From Effrenium voratum (taxonomy: Eukaryota > Sar > Dinophyceae > Suessiales > Symbiodiniaceae), in the NCBI GenBank assembly GCA_963377175.1, contig CAUJNA010000474.1, positions 148,836-212,835 on the forward strand: a DNA stretch of 64,000 bases, given 5' to 3'. The first letter of the stretch is position 1. Every line of letters begins with the position of its first letter. The translations under genes were made by a program, and so were the position numbers. Below the pieces are notes generated by a model. It saw only the letters and a program-made list of their open reading frames with translations. It was not told the DNA's origin and made no database searches. Shown here piece after piece: positions 9,401 through 20,400 of this stretch.

Positions 9401-10488
9401 CATTGTAGAATGCCCGATTTACATATTTTTTGGGTGATGCTCCCAAATCTCAACAAGTTGTCCGTTAGTGGGGGGAAGACGGTTGCTTCTAGCGCTGTAT
9501 CTTCTCCCGCGGCAAACGGTGGATGGATGACTGGGGGCACACAGTCATCTTTTACTCTACCTCTCACCACGGGCAATATGCAAAGGGAATCCGAGGGGGA
9601 CGGGGACGGCTGCCTTGAGCGCTGTATTTCAGACCCCAAGAAATCTGCAGAAAGGACCACCGGAAGGATCCAACGAAAATCCACGGACACCACGACCGAC
9701 AAAACCGGGACGGGGCTTGGAGGATCAGAAGGCGCCCCCGAGCGCTGTGTCTGTGGCGCCTCCTACCCCAGCGGCGGAACCACAGAGCGCCCATCAGGCC
9801 ACCGTTCAAAGCTATGGAGGGCGGCCTCCTGACCTGGCAAGACATTTTACATGCGCTTCCCACCCAACACTCCTACATCGGCTGCCTAGCCGCCCGGTCA
9901 CGCGGGTGAGGGACAGCAGCACCAGGGCAGCCATTCGGCATGTGGCTCATCTTGACTGGAACTGGAAAATTGCAGGGACAAGGTCAACCATGATGTCCTA
10001 CGTGATGAGGTCTGTGGAATGATGGTGGAGATGGCAATGGAAGGCAACCTACTTTTGGGGGTCCCAAACTGCAGATCGACCACTGTTGCTGGGGGGGAGA
10101 GGCCCCCCCCCGACTGTGGTTTGGTCGTATGGAACCTAGGCCGGCTGGCAGGACCGCCGTAGCCCAAGGGGCACTCCCATGCTGGCCTAGGTTGCCTGGG
10201 ACTCCATGGTAAGCAGGGCTATCAGTACCTACTATGTTGTGGTTCTGGGTACTCCCTGCAACCACCGTTGTACTGGTTTTTATTTTACGCGGATTCACGA
10301 GACCAAAATTCTGTTGAACACGGACTCACGCGGAACCTGGGGTATGTGAACACCCTTAATCCGGGACTGGGGCCGGCAGGAAGCAGACACAGCCAACAGG
10401 CTGTGTTTGCTGGTTTGGGTTAATTTTGCCACCCTCGCGGTCTCGGGGTAAAAGTGCGAGGAGTGCTGCAGACTGCGCTGTGACACGC
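9401..10488. other. GC-rich host sequence, no convincing gene
   Basis: Open frames exist on both strands (for example 9410-9832 on the plus strand) but they overlap each other, have biased composition and contain no motif. A G-run and C-run near 10080-10120 and frequent in-frame stops follow. I treat this as non-coding or as an unrecognised decayed element. Confidence 0.4.
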
Positions 10489-10760
10489 AAGCTCAGAATC
10501 AAACGAAATTGAAAGTCTAGACTGCTGCTGCTGAGTCTTGTTTGTGCGACAGCATATGGAGACAAGTAAGCTGCCCCTGCCTGTGCTTTTGCGCCTTTCT
10601 TGTTTGCGCCCGCTTTTACCTGTCTCTTGACCATCCAGCTTTGCGGAGGGTCAGAAGAGAGCACTCAAGCGTGTTTAGTTTCCTTCGAGGGGGCGCTAAG
10701 CAGAGGGTTTCAATGCTTCAGTTGCCTGAGGGCCGCAGACGGTGTGTGTGTGTGCGGAGT
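10489..10760. repeat. Dispersed host repeat family R1, copy near Copia element
   Basis: This segment (contains GACTGCTGCTGCTGAGTCTT and the later CGAGGGGGCGCTAAGCAGAG) is almost identical to 62870-63140 and recurs at about 54045-54300, 58480-58790 and 60285-60620, with more diverged copies near 18050-18350 and 19375-19620. No coding function is apparent. Confidence 0.8.
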
Positions 10761-11015
10761 GACAGAATACCCTGTCACCAACATCAAGTTTTCACCTCTA
10801 CAGCAGGGGGCTTGAGGCTTCTCATCAGGACTCAGGCCAACGAAGACCCCTGATCTGCAACGGTTGTGCAATGTCCACTTGGCCCGTTGTTTCTCTCGCT
10901 GTGTGTGTGCTTCATGTTGAATTTGTAACGTTTTCGCTGCTAGACGGAAACCAAGTGACTGCAAGCCGAAGATAACCTTACTCCTAGGTCTAAGGCCATC
11001 AGCAAGACAGCCAGT

Positions 11016-11285
11016 ATGACCGCGGCAGAGAAAGCCAAGACGCCATGCATGTTTTATGCCTATAATTCGTGCAAGGCCAAGCAGTGCGCATTTCTCCACA
11101 GTGATACCAACAAGTACACTGGTCCCAAGCCCAAAAGTTTGTTGTCACCGCCGCCGCCAAAGGCGAGTGCAGCTGTTGCACAGCTCATTCCGGCAATGGC
11201 AAGCGTCGCTTCTGACGACAAGCATCAGTTGGCTTTGGGATACTGCCGCAGGGAGACACTTGATCGGACGTCAAGCTTTGAATAG
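11016..11285 (+). pseudogene. Copia gag C-terminal part with CCCH zinc finger
   Basis: The frame has TPCMFYAYNSCKAKQCAFLH, a C-x7-C-x4-C-x3-H finger of the CCCH class. Such a finger is the usual nucleic-acid-binding module of gag in dinoflagellate Copia elements, in place of the CCHC knuckle. A Pro/Ala-rich linker follows, leading toward the protease, which is read in another frame. The upstream gag body is not visible. Confidence 0.6.
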
Positions 11286-11440
11286 CAACATGATCAAGTG
11301 CGTGCGCGAGAGCAGCACACCCGTATAGGTTTTGCGACTGGGGGTGGTGCCCAACAAGGCACCACTTCATTAGGGTTCGAGGACAGCCGAGTGATACCTG
11401 CTGAAGAACAGGTGTACGTCCTCCGTGATTGCCCACCAGC
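11200..11440 (+). pseudogene. Copia aspartic protease, frameshifted
   Basis: One frame contains WLWDTAAGRHLIGRQAL, with DTAAG at the position of the retroviral D-T/S-G-A active site. The next frame (about 11328-11440) continues with IGFATGGGAQ and EEQVYVLRDCPPAQS, matching the flap and the conserved YVL-D-x-P end of Copia-type proteases. The enzyme would cut the gag-pol polyprotein. At least one frame break separates the halves. Confidence 0.6.
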
Positions 11441-13648
11441 GCAATCCATGTTCCCCCAAAGGACATCAGTAGATGCAAGATTAACGTGCCCCGCAATGCG
11501 CGCATTAATGCATCTAGGGTAGTGGAATACGTTCCCCAGTATGATGAGGCGGTAAAGCCCAAGTTGGCAGAGTCGTCAACTCACCTCTGGCCGATTGAAG
11601 CCGCTGCTATGAGCGCGGCCGAAGACGATGTCGTTTCTTTGTGCGATGACTCGTGTCAAGCGTCAGATGAAGGCGAGCCAGATCAGGTTCCTGTGAATAT
11701 GCTAGCGGCCGAGGAAGCCCCTCCTCCCGAGGACGAACTTCCGTTGATCGCCTTCGGGGATGGTGACCCGACACATGATACTGCGTTGAAGGAGCAAGCA
11801 AAATCTCCTGAGCACATGAGGTCCCATTTCCCTAAGAACCCGTTTTGCAAGGTGTGTTCAATCTCAAAGACCACTTCTGCAAGGGTAGCACACAAAAAGG
11901 ATGCCAGATCAGACGACAAAGTCGATGTCCCAACCGCACCATTTCAACAGTTGGCTACCGATTCCGTGATTCTTGCCATGGGCGATGAACATCTCGGAGT
12001 AGGTTTCGGAGGAATCAAATCCCACCATGTAGTACGTGATGTTTTCTCAGGCGTTCGCCTCGCATACCCTGTGAGTAGGCGGGACACGCAAGCGCATGTT
12101 AAAAACTTCCGTCAGTTCATGGGCCTTCGGGCCACTGATTCGCCGCCAGCATGTCTAATAAAAATGGATGCAGCAGGAGAGCTCGAAGGAGCGGCCCACG
12201 AAGTCGGTCTCGTCCCAGAGACAAGCTTGCCCAACAGGTGGCCACACAACACCGTCCTGGAGCGCGACATTCGCGAAGAGAAGGAATGCTGTCGCAGCAT
12301 CCACTTGCAATCAGGGTTGCCCTATTCGTTGCACACGTTTAGCTACCCATTTGCATGCCTCTCCATGTCGTTCGACAGGCCTGCTCCATTCAGCCCCGGT
12401 AAAACCCAATGGGAAGCTCTCACCAAGGAAAAGTTCCAAGGGAAGAGATGCTGTTTCGGGCAACTGGTTTGGTACAGAACCAAGACTCCTGGCAAGCGCA
12501 CTCTCGATCCGAACATGGCGCCAGCGCTCTTTCTGGGTTGGAGGGTCGATCCGGGGTTGCGGTACCGTAATGTGGTCAAAGTCATGGACTATGAAGCCTT
12601 CCGTAAAGATGGTTCCATTTCCGTTCACGACGTTCCTGAACCGGAATTGTTCGTTGAGGACGGACCCCCAAGCTTCCCGATCGCAGCAGCAGCAGATAGA
12701 GCATTGCATGGTGGCAAGACAGACGGGTCAGATCCCCCAACTTTGCCCCTGCGGGAGGCCCCCTTTGGTGCCCCACCGACTCCATCCGCTGTCAAGTCAA
12801 AATCCGTGTACATAACTGTTGAGAGGATCATCAAGTTCAAGGAAACGCCAGGTTGTCGTGCATGCACCGGTCATTCCAAGATTCACAGTGCCGAATGCAA
12901 GAAGAGGTTCTCCGAACTTGTTTCTGCAGATCGAGCTGAAGCAGCTGCAAAAAGCGCTGCCAAAACTGAATCTAAGGAACCCATTCCCATTGTTCATACC
13001 GAAGGGGATGAGGAGCTAGCCAGAGCAATCCACGCATCTGAGCATGAGGAGGATCCTCAAATCGCAGTTAGTGCAGAAGACGTTGCGCATGAATTTGATG
13101 CAGCCGAAGCCGGGGAGCCCGCTCCCTCAAGACCCGGTGCCTCATTTTTCGATACCGCGCCAGCGACAGCCGCTACATCGCAAGGTGAAGATTTTTGGGT
13201 GTTCAAAGAAAATGCCAACTGTTTGGTTCGATGCCATATCATGCCAAGGCAGAATCTTTTTACCCCGAAGGAGGTCGAGGATTGCCCCGTTTCCCCAGAA
13301 AGATTTACTGCAGCTCGCACGACTCGTGCCGTGTTTCAGGGGGGCAAAGCGGACAACATTCACGATGGTTGGTTTGGTAGCCGACATAACCGCTCACTTG
13401 GAGATCCATGGACCAGGTTCACAGTGTTCAAGTTAAAACCCATGCAGTCCGATTGCGTTATCGCCACAGGTGCAGCCGTGATGCCGCCGACACCTCTCAC
13501 CGAAGCGTCAAAGAACGGCCGTCCAGACACATTGCCAATTTTTGGCATGCCGTGCAGCGCAAAGGTTGAAGCTCCGCAGCCCAAGCAGTTTGAGGTAGGA
13601 AATCATCGTGCCCGCAAGCGACAGCACGCATTGATAAGTTGCCTGTGA
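11429..13648 (+). CDS. Copia integrase region of pol
   Basis: A 739-codon open frame. Residues about 128-145 hold the HHCC zinc-binding motif (HMRSHFPKNPFCKVC). The catalytic core follows: first Asp in QLATDSVIL, second Asp in LIKMDAAGELE (corresponding to the usual K-x-D-x-G-x-E-F), and the Glu in LERDIREEKE, giving a D,D-E triad. Further on, KRCCFGQLVWYRTK and ALFLGWRVDPG match the C-terminal region of Copia integrases ('fG...y' and 'FLGW'). The long acidic, Pro-rich tail is typical of dinoflagellate elements. The frame is open throughout but is not linked in frame with protease or with the connector downstream. Confidence 0.75.
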   Translation: MPTSAIHVPPKDISRCKINVPRNARINASRVVEYVPQYDEAVKPKLAESSTHLWPIEAAAMSAAEDDVVSLCDDSCQASDEGEPDQVPVNMLAAEEAPPPEDELPLIAFGDGDPTHDTALKEQAKSPEHMRSHFPKNPFCKVCSISKTTSARVAHKKDARSDDKVDVPTAPFQQLATDSVILAMGDEHLGVGFGGIKSHHVVRDVFSGVRLAYPVSRRDTQAHVKNFRQFMGLRATDSPPACLIKMDAAGELEGAAHEVGLVPETSLPNRWPHNTVLERDIREEKECCRSIHLQSGLPYSLHTFSYPFACLSMSFDRPAPFSPGKTQWEALTKEKFQGKRCCFGQLVWYRTKTPGKRTLDPNMAPALFLGWRVDPGLRYRNVVKVMDYEAFRKDGSISVHDVPEPELFVEDGPPSFPIAAAADRALHGGKTDGSDPPTLPLREAPFGAPPTPSAVKSKSVYITVERIIKFKETPGCRACTGHSKIHSAECKKRFSELVSADRAEAAAKSAAKTESKEPIPIVHTEGDEELARAIHASEHEEDPQIAVSAEDVAHEFDAAEAGEPAPSRPGASFFDTAPATAATSQGEDFWVFKENANCLVRCHIMPRQNLFTPKEVEDCPVSPERFTAARTTRAVFQGGKADNIHDGWFGSRHNRSLGDPWTRFTVFKLKPMQSDCVIATGAAVMPPTPLTEASKNGRPDTLPIFGMPCSAKVEAPQPKQFEVGNHRARKRQHALISCL

Positions 13649-13900
13649 TGTTCGAATACGCATGTTCACCAGAGTCCAATATGGGTCGCGTGTTTGAAGG
13701 TCTTGGCATACCTCATGTTAGGCTGGCTAAAGAGTTCATCGACCTTAGCACAGATGAAGGAGAAATCCAGTTGCAGTCGCAGATTGAAGGTTGTGATAAA
13801 CCCAATCTCTGGGCTGCAATGCACTGCACATCAGGTTCAGCATGGCAACGCCTTAATAAGGCCAAGTTAGGAAGCCAGTTCAAAAAGAAACTGAAGCAAA
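13639..13900 (+). pseudogene. Copia pol connector before reverse transcriptase, cut by assembly gap
   Basis: Frame +1 relative to the integrase. It reads FEYACSPESNMGRVFEGLG, then HVRLAKEFIDLS and LWAAMHCTSGSAWQRLN. This 'C-S-P-x-S-x-M-G' plus 'L-W-x-x-x-x-C-T-x-x-x-x-W-Q' block lies between integrase and RT in dinoflagellate Copia polyproteins as I remember them. It is cut by the N run at 13901. Confidence 0.5.
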
Positions 13901-14000
13901 NNNNNNNNNNNNNNNNNNNNNNNNNNNNNNNNNNNNNNNNNNNNNNNNNNNNNNNNNNNNNNNNNNNNNNNNNNNNNNNNNNNNNNNNNNNNNNNNNNNN
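13901..14000. other. Assembly gap (100 N)
   Basis: Exactly 100 unknown bases, a conventional gap length, so the true distance is unknown. Sequence right of the gap is a host repeat found elsewhere, not the continuation of the Copia gene. Confidence 0.99.
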
Positions 14001-15780
14001 CATCCAACAAATGAATCCAGCGCGCCCATGGACTGTGGCCACCCTGTCAGAGGCCAGTACTCAAGCCGCCCGAGTCCGAGTCATGCCCTTGGCTTTTCGG
14101 TGATCCTTGGAATTGACAAGAATCATTTCCGTTGAAGCGGAAGTTTCGACAACTTGGAATGGACATTTGGCGCAGCAGAAGGTTGCTTGAGCTTCAAGTT
14201 TGAAGGTGGCTTTCCCACGCATGTCCGTCAACCGAGCGAGGCTGCAACCTTCCTCGCCATGGCAGTTGACCTGCAGCCGTGCTTCGCCAGGCGCCGGAGA
14301 ACGCTTGACACTGCAGTCAGCTTCCTCCAGCAATGGCCCAGTGGCCAAGCTTGTCGAAGGAAATTTCGCTCACGAAACTGCCAGAGCCAAACAACAGGAG
14401 TTCTGCTCCGCAACGGAGTGTCTCTTGCTTCCTTCGGCGGGGCCTTTCCGAGCCTTTCTCCAGCTTGAAAGTCTTTGCAGACTGAGCCAATGTGATTACT
14501 TCCAGGGCATAGCTAAACAAGCATCTCATTCAGCAGGTCGTGCGCACCACACCAGTCCATACGCGTTTGAGTCCGTGGAGAGGATGGTTCCGGAAATCCT
14601 TAGCGCCCTCCTCTTTCTCACCTTGACTTGAACTGGATCCTCTATGGTGTTCTCGTTGATGCAGCTGGCGAGCGGCCCCAACTTTCTTCCACCTTCCCAT
14701 CTTGGTTTTCACCTTATCCTCAGGCCTGCGTCAGTAGTCACACGTGCAGTCGGCCCAGCCAGGCCTCACGCTATCTTCCGCGTTTTTGTTTTTCCTTGCC
14801 GCTCATTCGCAGCCGCATCCCATTGTGTTTGCTTGATTCAGCAGGTGGCATCCTTCGGCCAGCTTTCCTCACCTCAAGTCAAGGCTCGGCCATCCTCCAA
14901 TCCTCAAACTTTAGGCGCGACGCAAGCGGATTCTTGGCCTCCAAGCAACAAATTGCTGCGTGCCCAGAACCTATGAGGGGGGATATTGTTGCTGAAGGCC
15001 ACAGGTTTCAGCCGGCGTTCCAATTCTGCTCTAAAACAAGGACAGCCACATTCCTGGTCAAATTGATGAATGCACCTGCTGGGAAGGTGGAATCCTGGGT
15101 TCCATAGAACAGAGAAGGCAGATTTCAATTAAAATGGTAGTTTTGCAGAGAATGAGGTCGTCTGAGGCTTGAGGCTAGATGTTAGTTTCCCGAATCACGT
15201 CAATAGCCAATTGCGCCACGCACCTCCCCACACACCTTCGCTGCCACCTCCGCGACCAGCTGCCTGCCTCCTCAGCGCATTTCCCATCTCCAAGTAACTA
15301 ATTACTGCGCCGCGCCCCAGAACATGCAGGGAACGCCCAAGCCAGACCAAGCCGGCAAGGCAAGTTTCCATTTCATAGGAGGAGCCTTGTACTCATATAC
15401 GCTGATTTCAATACCATTAAGCATGTGTTGCAAAGGACCCAAACCTAATCCGTAATGATTAGCGGATTACGGATTGCGCGGTTTACGGAATAGACTGTTT
15501 TGGTGCAGGACACCCAACTACATTGCGAGGTTTCACTAGAACAACACGCTTGGCAGCCTGAGGCTTTGTCAGGCCCACTTGGAATGGCGATAAACCGCGC
15601 GGATTGCGGATTAGGGGGTTTACCAGCTAAAACGCGGATTAAGCGGATTCGGGGATTTCGAAGAGGCTCTTGCACCAAAGTTCACTTATGTTCGTTTGTT
15701 GGACCATTTACATGTACTCAAACGCTGCAACGCGAGTGTCCGCAATCCAGGGAGGTCATCAGCCCAAGCCGTCCGCCCCC

Positions 15781-15890
15781 GAGGTTCGGATGGCGCCCGG
15801 GGCCTGGCAGACGGGCTCCAAGGCCTGGCACAGCTGCAGCAGCTGACGCTGAATCTGAATTGGAACGGCATCGGCCGGGCAGCCCAGACG
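15781..15890 (+). pseudogene. LRR exon-like copy 1
   Basis: Translates to a single ribonuclease-inhibitor-like leucine-rich repeat (GLADGLQGLAQLQQLTLNL, then N-G-I-G). It is preceded by a CAG/GAG acceptor-like end and followed by repeat DNA. No start codon or complete gene accompanies it. Confidence 0.6.
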
Positions 15891-16233
15891 GCAGAGGCGC
15901 CGGGGCCAGGTGCAGCTTAAGCTTCGCGGTGCGGTGCGCCGGGTCAAACGGAAGCTCGATTTGTGTTTGCGTCGGGCCTTTCAGGGAATGCCAAAGTCAG
16001 ACCAAGCTGGCAAGTTTCGATTCGGAGGAGGACCCTTGTGCTCGCGTTTGCTGATTTCACAACCGACAGGCTAAGCATGTATTGCAAACGAAAGGCCTTG
16101 TGTACACGTTGACTTGCCAAACATGCATTCATGTTTGTTTGTATGTTAGACAATTTGTCCCATTCACATGTATTCAAAAGCTGCAGTGTGGGTGTCCGCG
16201 TCCCAGGAGGTCATCAGCCAAGCCGCCCGACCC

Positions 16234-16350
16234 CGAGGTTCGGATGGCGCCCGGGGCCTGGCAGACGGGCTCCAAGGCCTGGTGCAGCTGCAGCAGCTGA
16301 CGCTGAATCTGAGAAAGAACGAGATCGGCCGGGAAGCCCAGGAGGCAGAG
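16234..16350 (+). pseudogene. LRR exon-like copy 2
   Basis: Same repeat, reading GLVQLQQLTLNLRKNEIGRE. Only about 340 bases separate it from copy 1, so spacing is not constant. Confidence 0.6.
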
Positions 16351-16921
16351 GCGCCGGGGCGAGGCGCAGCTTGCGCTGCGTGGTGCGGTGCGCCGGGTGG
16401 GGCGGAAGCTCGATTTGTGTTTGCGTCAGACCTTTCAGGGACTCCTGGAAGAATACTGGTGCTGGAGGCCATGGGTTTCAACAGCAGCACAGCCACATGC
16501 CTGGTCAGAACAAGAGAGATTGATGAAACTGCTGCCAAACATGAGTTTGAGGGGCCAAGTGCTTTGGCCTACACCTGGCCAGGAAGCTGGATGTTAGTTT
16601 CCCAAATCATTTGAATAGCCAATTGAGCCTTATCGGAAGACACACACCTCCCCACGCACCTCTCCTTCCACCTCCGCCACCAGCTGCCTGCCTCCTCATG
16701 AGCAAACAAATTTGCTGCCTCCAAGTAACAAATTACTGTGCCGCGCGCAGAACACAAGGGTGGCAGCAGTATCTCATGCCGCATGCCGGGAACGCCCAAG
16801 TCAGACCAAGCTGACTTGCACAAAGTGCACTTATGATTATGACTGTTGGTATGTTGCACCTTGCCAGTCTAATGTACTCAAAAGCTGTCCCAGGAGGTCA
16901 TCAGTCCAAGCTGTCCGCCCC

Positions 16922-17030
16922 CGAGGTTTGGACGTCGCCCGGGGCCTGGCAGACGGGCTCCAAGGCTTGGTGCAGCTGCAGCAGCTGACGCTGATTCTGC
17001 ACGAAAATAAGATCGGCCGGGCAGCCCAGG
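16922..17030 (+). pseudogene. LRR exon-like copy 3
   Basis: Reads GLVQLQQLTLILHENKIGRA. Preceded by the same CAGGAGGTCATCAG leader as the other copies. Confidence 0.6.
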
Positions 17031-17298
17031 AGGCAGATGCGCCGGGGCGAGGCGTTGCCGTGCGCCGGGTGGGGCTGAGGAAACTTGATTTGTGTTTGCG
17101 GCGGACCTTCCAAAGACTCCCTGAAGTCTCCCGTTGCTGGAGGCTATTGATGGGTGTTACATTGCGCAATGCACTTCTTCGCAGGAACACGACAGATGGA
17201 TGAAAAGGTTGCTTCAAGCAGAGGAAAATTTGAGTACGCGTTGACTTGCACAAAGTGTCCGCATCCCAGGAGGTCATCAGCCCAAGCCGTCCGCCCCT

Positions 17299-17405
17299 GA
17301 GGTTCCGATGGCGCCCGGGGCCTGGCGGAGGGCCTGCGCGGCCTGGTCCAGCTCCAGCAGCTGCAGCTCAATCTGCATGAGAACAAGATCGGCCGGGAAG
17401 CTCAG
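17299..17405 (+). pseudogene. LRR exon-like copy 4 (diverged)
   Basis: The Leu pattern is still readable at the DNA level, but Arg/Cys changes appear and the best frame differs; a more decayed copy. Confidence 0.5.
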
Positions 17406-19028
17406 GAAACAGAGGCGCCGGGGCTTAGCAGGGGACCTCGTTCGCGTTGGACCTTCCTGGGGCTTCCAGGAAGATCCTGTTGCTGGAGGCCGCGGGTTCG
17501 AGAGCTCCAGAAGCAGGACAGCCACATGCCTACTCACACATGCGCCCAGGAGCAAGACAGATGAATGAAAGGGCCGCTTCAAGGAAAGCATTTCAGGGAT
17601 TTGGACATGGCGGAGGCAGCGGTTTTGCCGTATAGTCGGACTGAAACGAAGCTACTGCTGGGTGTTTATTTTCATTGTGCAATATACTTCCTCGCTAGTT
17701 GGTCTCGCGCCTGTACCAGGTTTTGTCAAGCGCAGGCAAACTTGAAGGCTATGTGCTTTGTGCTCATGTCGCGTATCATCGGCAGTGTGCTCGGTTTCAT
17801 CATGTTTTCTAAGAGGCATGGAAGGCGGGAATCTGGGGTCGTTTTGTTTGAAATGCTAGTTTTGCAGATGAGGTTACCTGAGCTCTCTGAATCATGGCAA
17901 TATCCGAGCAGGCCGCGCTGTTTCAGAAAATGAGCAATCTTTTGCCCTGTCAATACGATTGGCCTTGTGATGGCAACCTGATGTGAGATAGATTGGCCTT
18001 TGATGGCCTTTGGCTGGCACACCTTCTTCAGATTGGAACGCCCAATCTTGTCGCCTGCAAGCGCGGAATCACATAAATTTGAAGGTCTAGACTCCAGATT
18101 GCTTGCTGCTGACAGTATTGGTTTCTCCTTAGGATTTCTTCATTTTTCTTTGGGAGCAGCTTGGAGTGACTGGACGTTTGGAGCTCAGTTTCGAAGGCCC
18201 AGCTGCCCCTGTCCGTGTTTTTCGCCCTTCTTGTTTGGCCGCTTTCACTTGTCTCTGGACCATCCAGCTTCGCAGAGGATCAGAAGCAAGCAATCGGGCA
18301 AGGTAAATTTCCTTTGAGGGTGCACTGAGCAGGGTGCGCCTTTCTTCAGCTGTCATCCTGCAGAGCCCAAGTCAATTGACTCCGCAATTGTTGTAGCAAA
18401 GAGCGGTGCTCAAGCCAAGTCCACTGTTGAGTGTTGCGTTGCGCAATATACTCCTCGCCTGTCGAGGTTTTTCTTGCGCCCGTGCCAGGTTTTGTCAAGC
18501 GCAGGTTTGTGCTCTCGTTGCATATCATGGGCTCCGTCATGTAATTTTCTGTGTGTTCGGTTCCAACACGTTTTTGCCCTGGCTTTGCAACACAAGGCAG
18601 GCTCGGGGAAAGGGGATCCTGGAACCCTAGCGCAGACAAGACAGATTTCGGTGGCCGTTTTGCGGTGGCCGTTTTGCAGTTTTCCGCTCGCAGGCTCGGA
18701 ATCGTGAAATTTGATATCTGCAGCAGTTCTTGAAGCCACACGTAGGTCCTGAGTCAGACCAAGCTGGCAAGTTTGGATTTCAGAGGAAGATGCCTTGTGC
18801 ACCTTGTGCATATGCTGATTTCAATAGGCTGTGTTGCAATGCAAAGGCTTTGTGTGCACGTTGACTTGTGAGAAGTGTGTCCTCATCTCCTCCTGCGGCG
18901 CTTATCCGAAACATGTTTGTATGTTGGACCGCTGTGTTCACGTTAAAATGTGCCACTCAAAAGTTGCAGCAGGAACGTCCGTCAGTCCAAGCCGTCCGCC
19001 TCGCCCTCCCCTGCCCTGCTCGCCACAC

Positions 19029-19136
19029 CAAGGTCTGGATGGTTTGCGGAGCCTGGCAGAGGGGCTCCGAGACCTGGCGCAGCTGCAGCAGCTGACGCTG
19101 GAGTTGGAAGGGAACGACATCGGCCGGGAAGCCCAG
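19029..19136 (+). pseudogene. LRR exon-like copy 5 (best preserved)
   Basis: Reads LRSLAEGLRDLAQLQQLTLE followed by G-N-D-I-G-R-E, the cleanest match to an RI/NLRC-type LRR consensus in the window. The upstream leader differs, so it may be from another lineage of the repeat. Confidence 0.65.
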
Positions 19137-20311
19137 AGCAAATTATATGTGTGTTCGGTTTCAGCATGTTTTAGAAGAGGCGGGGAAGGCGGGAATCTGG
19201 GGTCGTTTTGTTTGAAATGCTAGTTTTGCAGATGAGGTTGCCTGAGCTCTGTGAATCATGACAATATCCGAGCCGCACTGTTTCAGAATAGCCGCAAATG
19301 TGTGATGGTAAGCTGATGTGAGATAGATGGGCCTTTGGCTGGCGCACCTTCTTGGGGCGGATTGGAACATATTTTGGACTAGACAGTTCAAATTTTTTCC
19401 TGTAGGATTTCTTCTTTTTTCTTTGAGAGCAGCTTTAAGTGACTGGGCGTTTTGGAGCTCAGTTTGAGACCGAGCTGCCTTTCTTGTTTGTCGCGTTTAC
19501 CTGTCTCTTGACCACCCAGCTTGCAGATGGTCAGAAGCAAGCAATCAAGCAAGTCAAGTTCCTTTGAGAGGGCGCTAAGCAGAGGGTTTCAAATCTTCAG
19601 TTGCCTGAGGCTGTAGCAGGAGCGCGTTCGCAAATTAGGATCAACACTTTTTAGGTTTGTTTCGGAAATGATGAACCCGTATCAGATATCCCTGTCCCCT
19701 AGCCGCAGGCCCTGGCTAGTTTGCCCGGGATTGGGTGTATTCGCTCACCAGTTGGCACCCCGTCGATATCTGATGGGAGTTGCTCCGTTGCCAACGTGGT
19801 CTTTGACCTGGGCCGAGGTTTGAAACAGAACCGCAGTGAGGATGAGGTCCACACTTCTGTCGAAGAAACATCCAACACTCCCAAACAAATGGACCATGCC
19901 CGTGGACTTCTGGCCTGAACTTCTGTCATGCCTGTTGCCTCGATAGACCCACGAGGTGCGCCTTTTCAGGTGTCATCCTGCAGCGCCCCGTTCAATCGAC
20001 TTCGTATTCTCGTTGTTGCAGCTGGCGGGCGGCCCCTTTTGCTTTTGCCTGCGCCTTTGCTTTGGGGCTCTCCAGCAACTGCGCCACATCATAACCGACC
20101 TGCGGTGACACCAACAGTCACTATCTTCCGTGTCATTCTATCTACTTCCTTGCCGCTCACCTCCTAGGCACCTTTGATGTGCGCGCTATCTCAGCTCCTG
20201 CCCAGAGCCGTCATCCCAAGTTGTTTAACACAGCTTGCGTATGCTGATTTCAAATGCCAGCAGGCGAAACTTGGTGCGCAGGAGCCGTATCAGCCAAAGC
20301 CGTCCGCCCCC

Positions 20312-20400
20312 GAGGTTCGGATGGCGCCCAGAGACGCGGGTTTCAAGGCCTGGCGCAGCTGCTGGGTCTGCAGGGCAACAAAATCGGCCGGGAAGCCCAG
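20312..20400 (+). pseudogene. LRR exon-like copy 6 (internal deletion)
   Basis: About 18 bases shorter than other copies, missing part of the L-Q-Q-L-T-L segment; still ends in the NKIGREAQ-coding sequence. Confidence 0.5.

Larger units (their letters stand above)
11016..13900 (+). mobile_element. Truncated Ty1/Copia-type retrotransposon (gag finger, protease, integrase)
   Basis: Domains appear in Copia order: a gag CCCH finger (about 11046-11100), an aspartic protease (about 11225-11440), an integrase (about 11750-12360) and the integrase-to-RT connector (13639-13900). The sequence then runs into 100 Ns, and after the gap only host repeat is seen, so reverse transcriptase and RNase H are missing from the window. 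I could not identify flanking LTRs. Frame changes separate gag, protease and integrase. Confidence 0.8.

Noticed and set aside
9410..10022. Protein-coding gene on the plus strand
   Set aside because: Overlapping frames on both strands, Arg/Pro/Ser skew and no domain; no start or splice context that would support a gene.
12311..13709. Minus-strand frames opposite the Copia integrase
   Set aside because: Shadow frames of a GC-rich coding region with no motif of their own.
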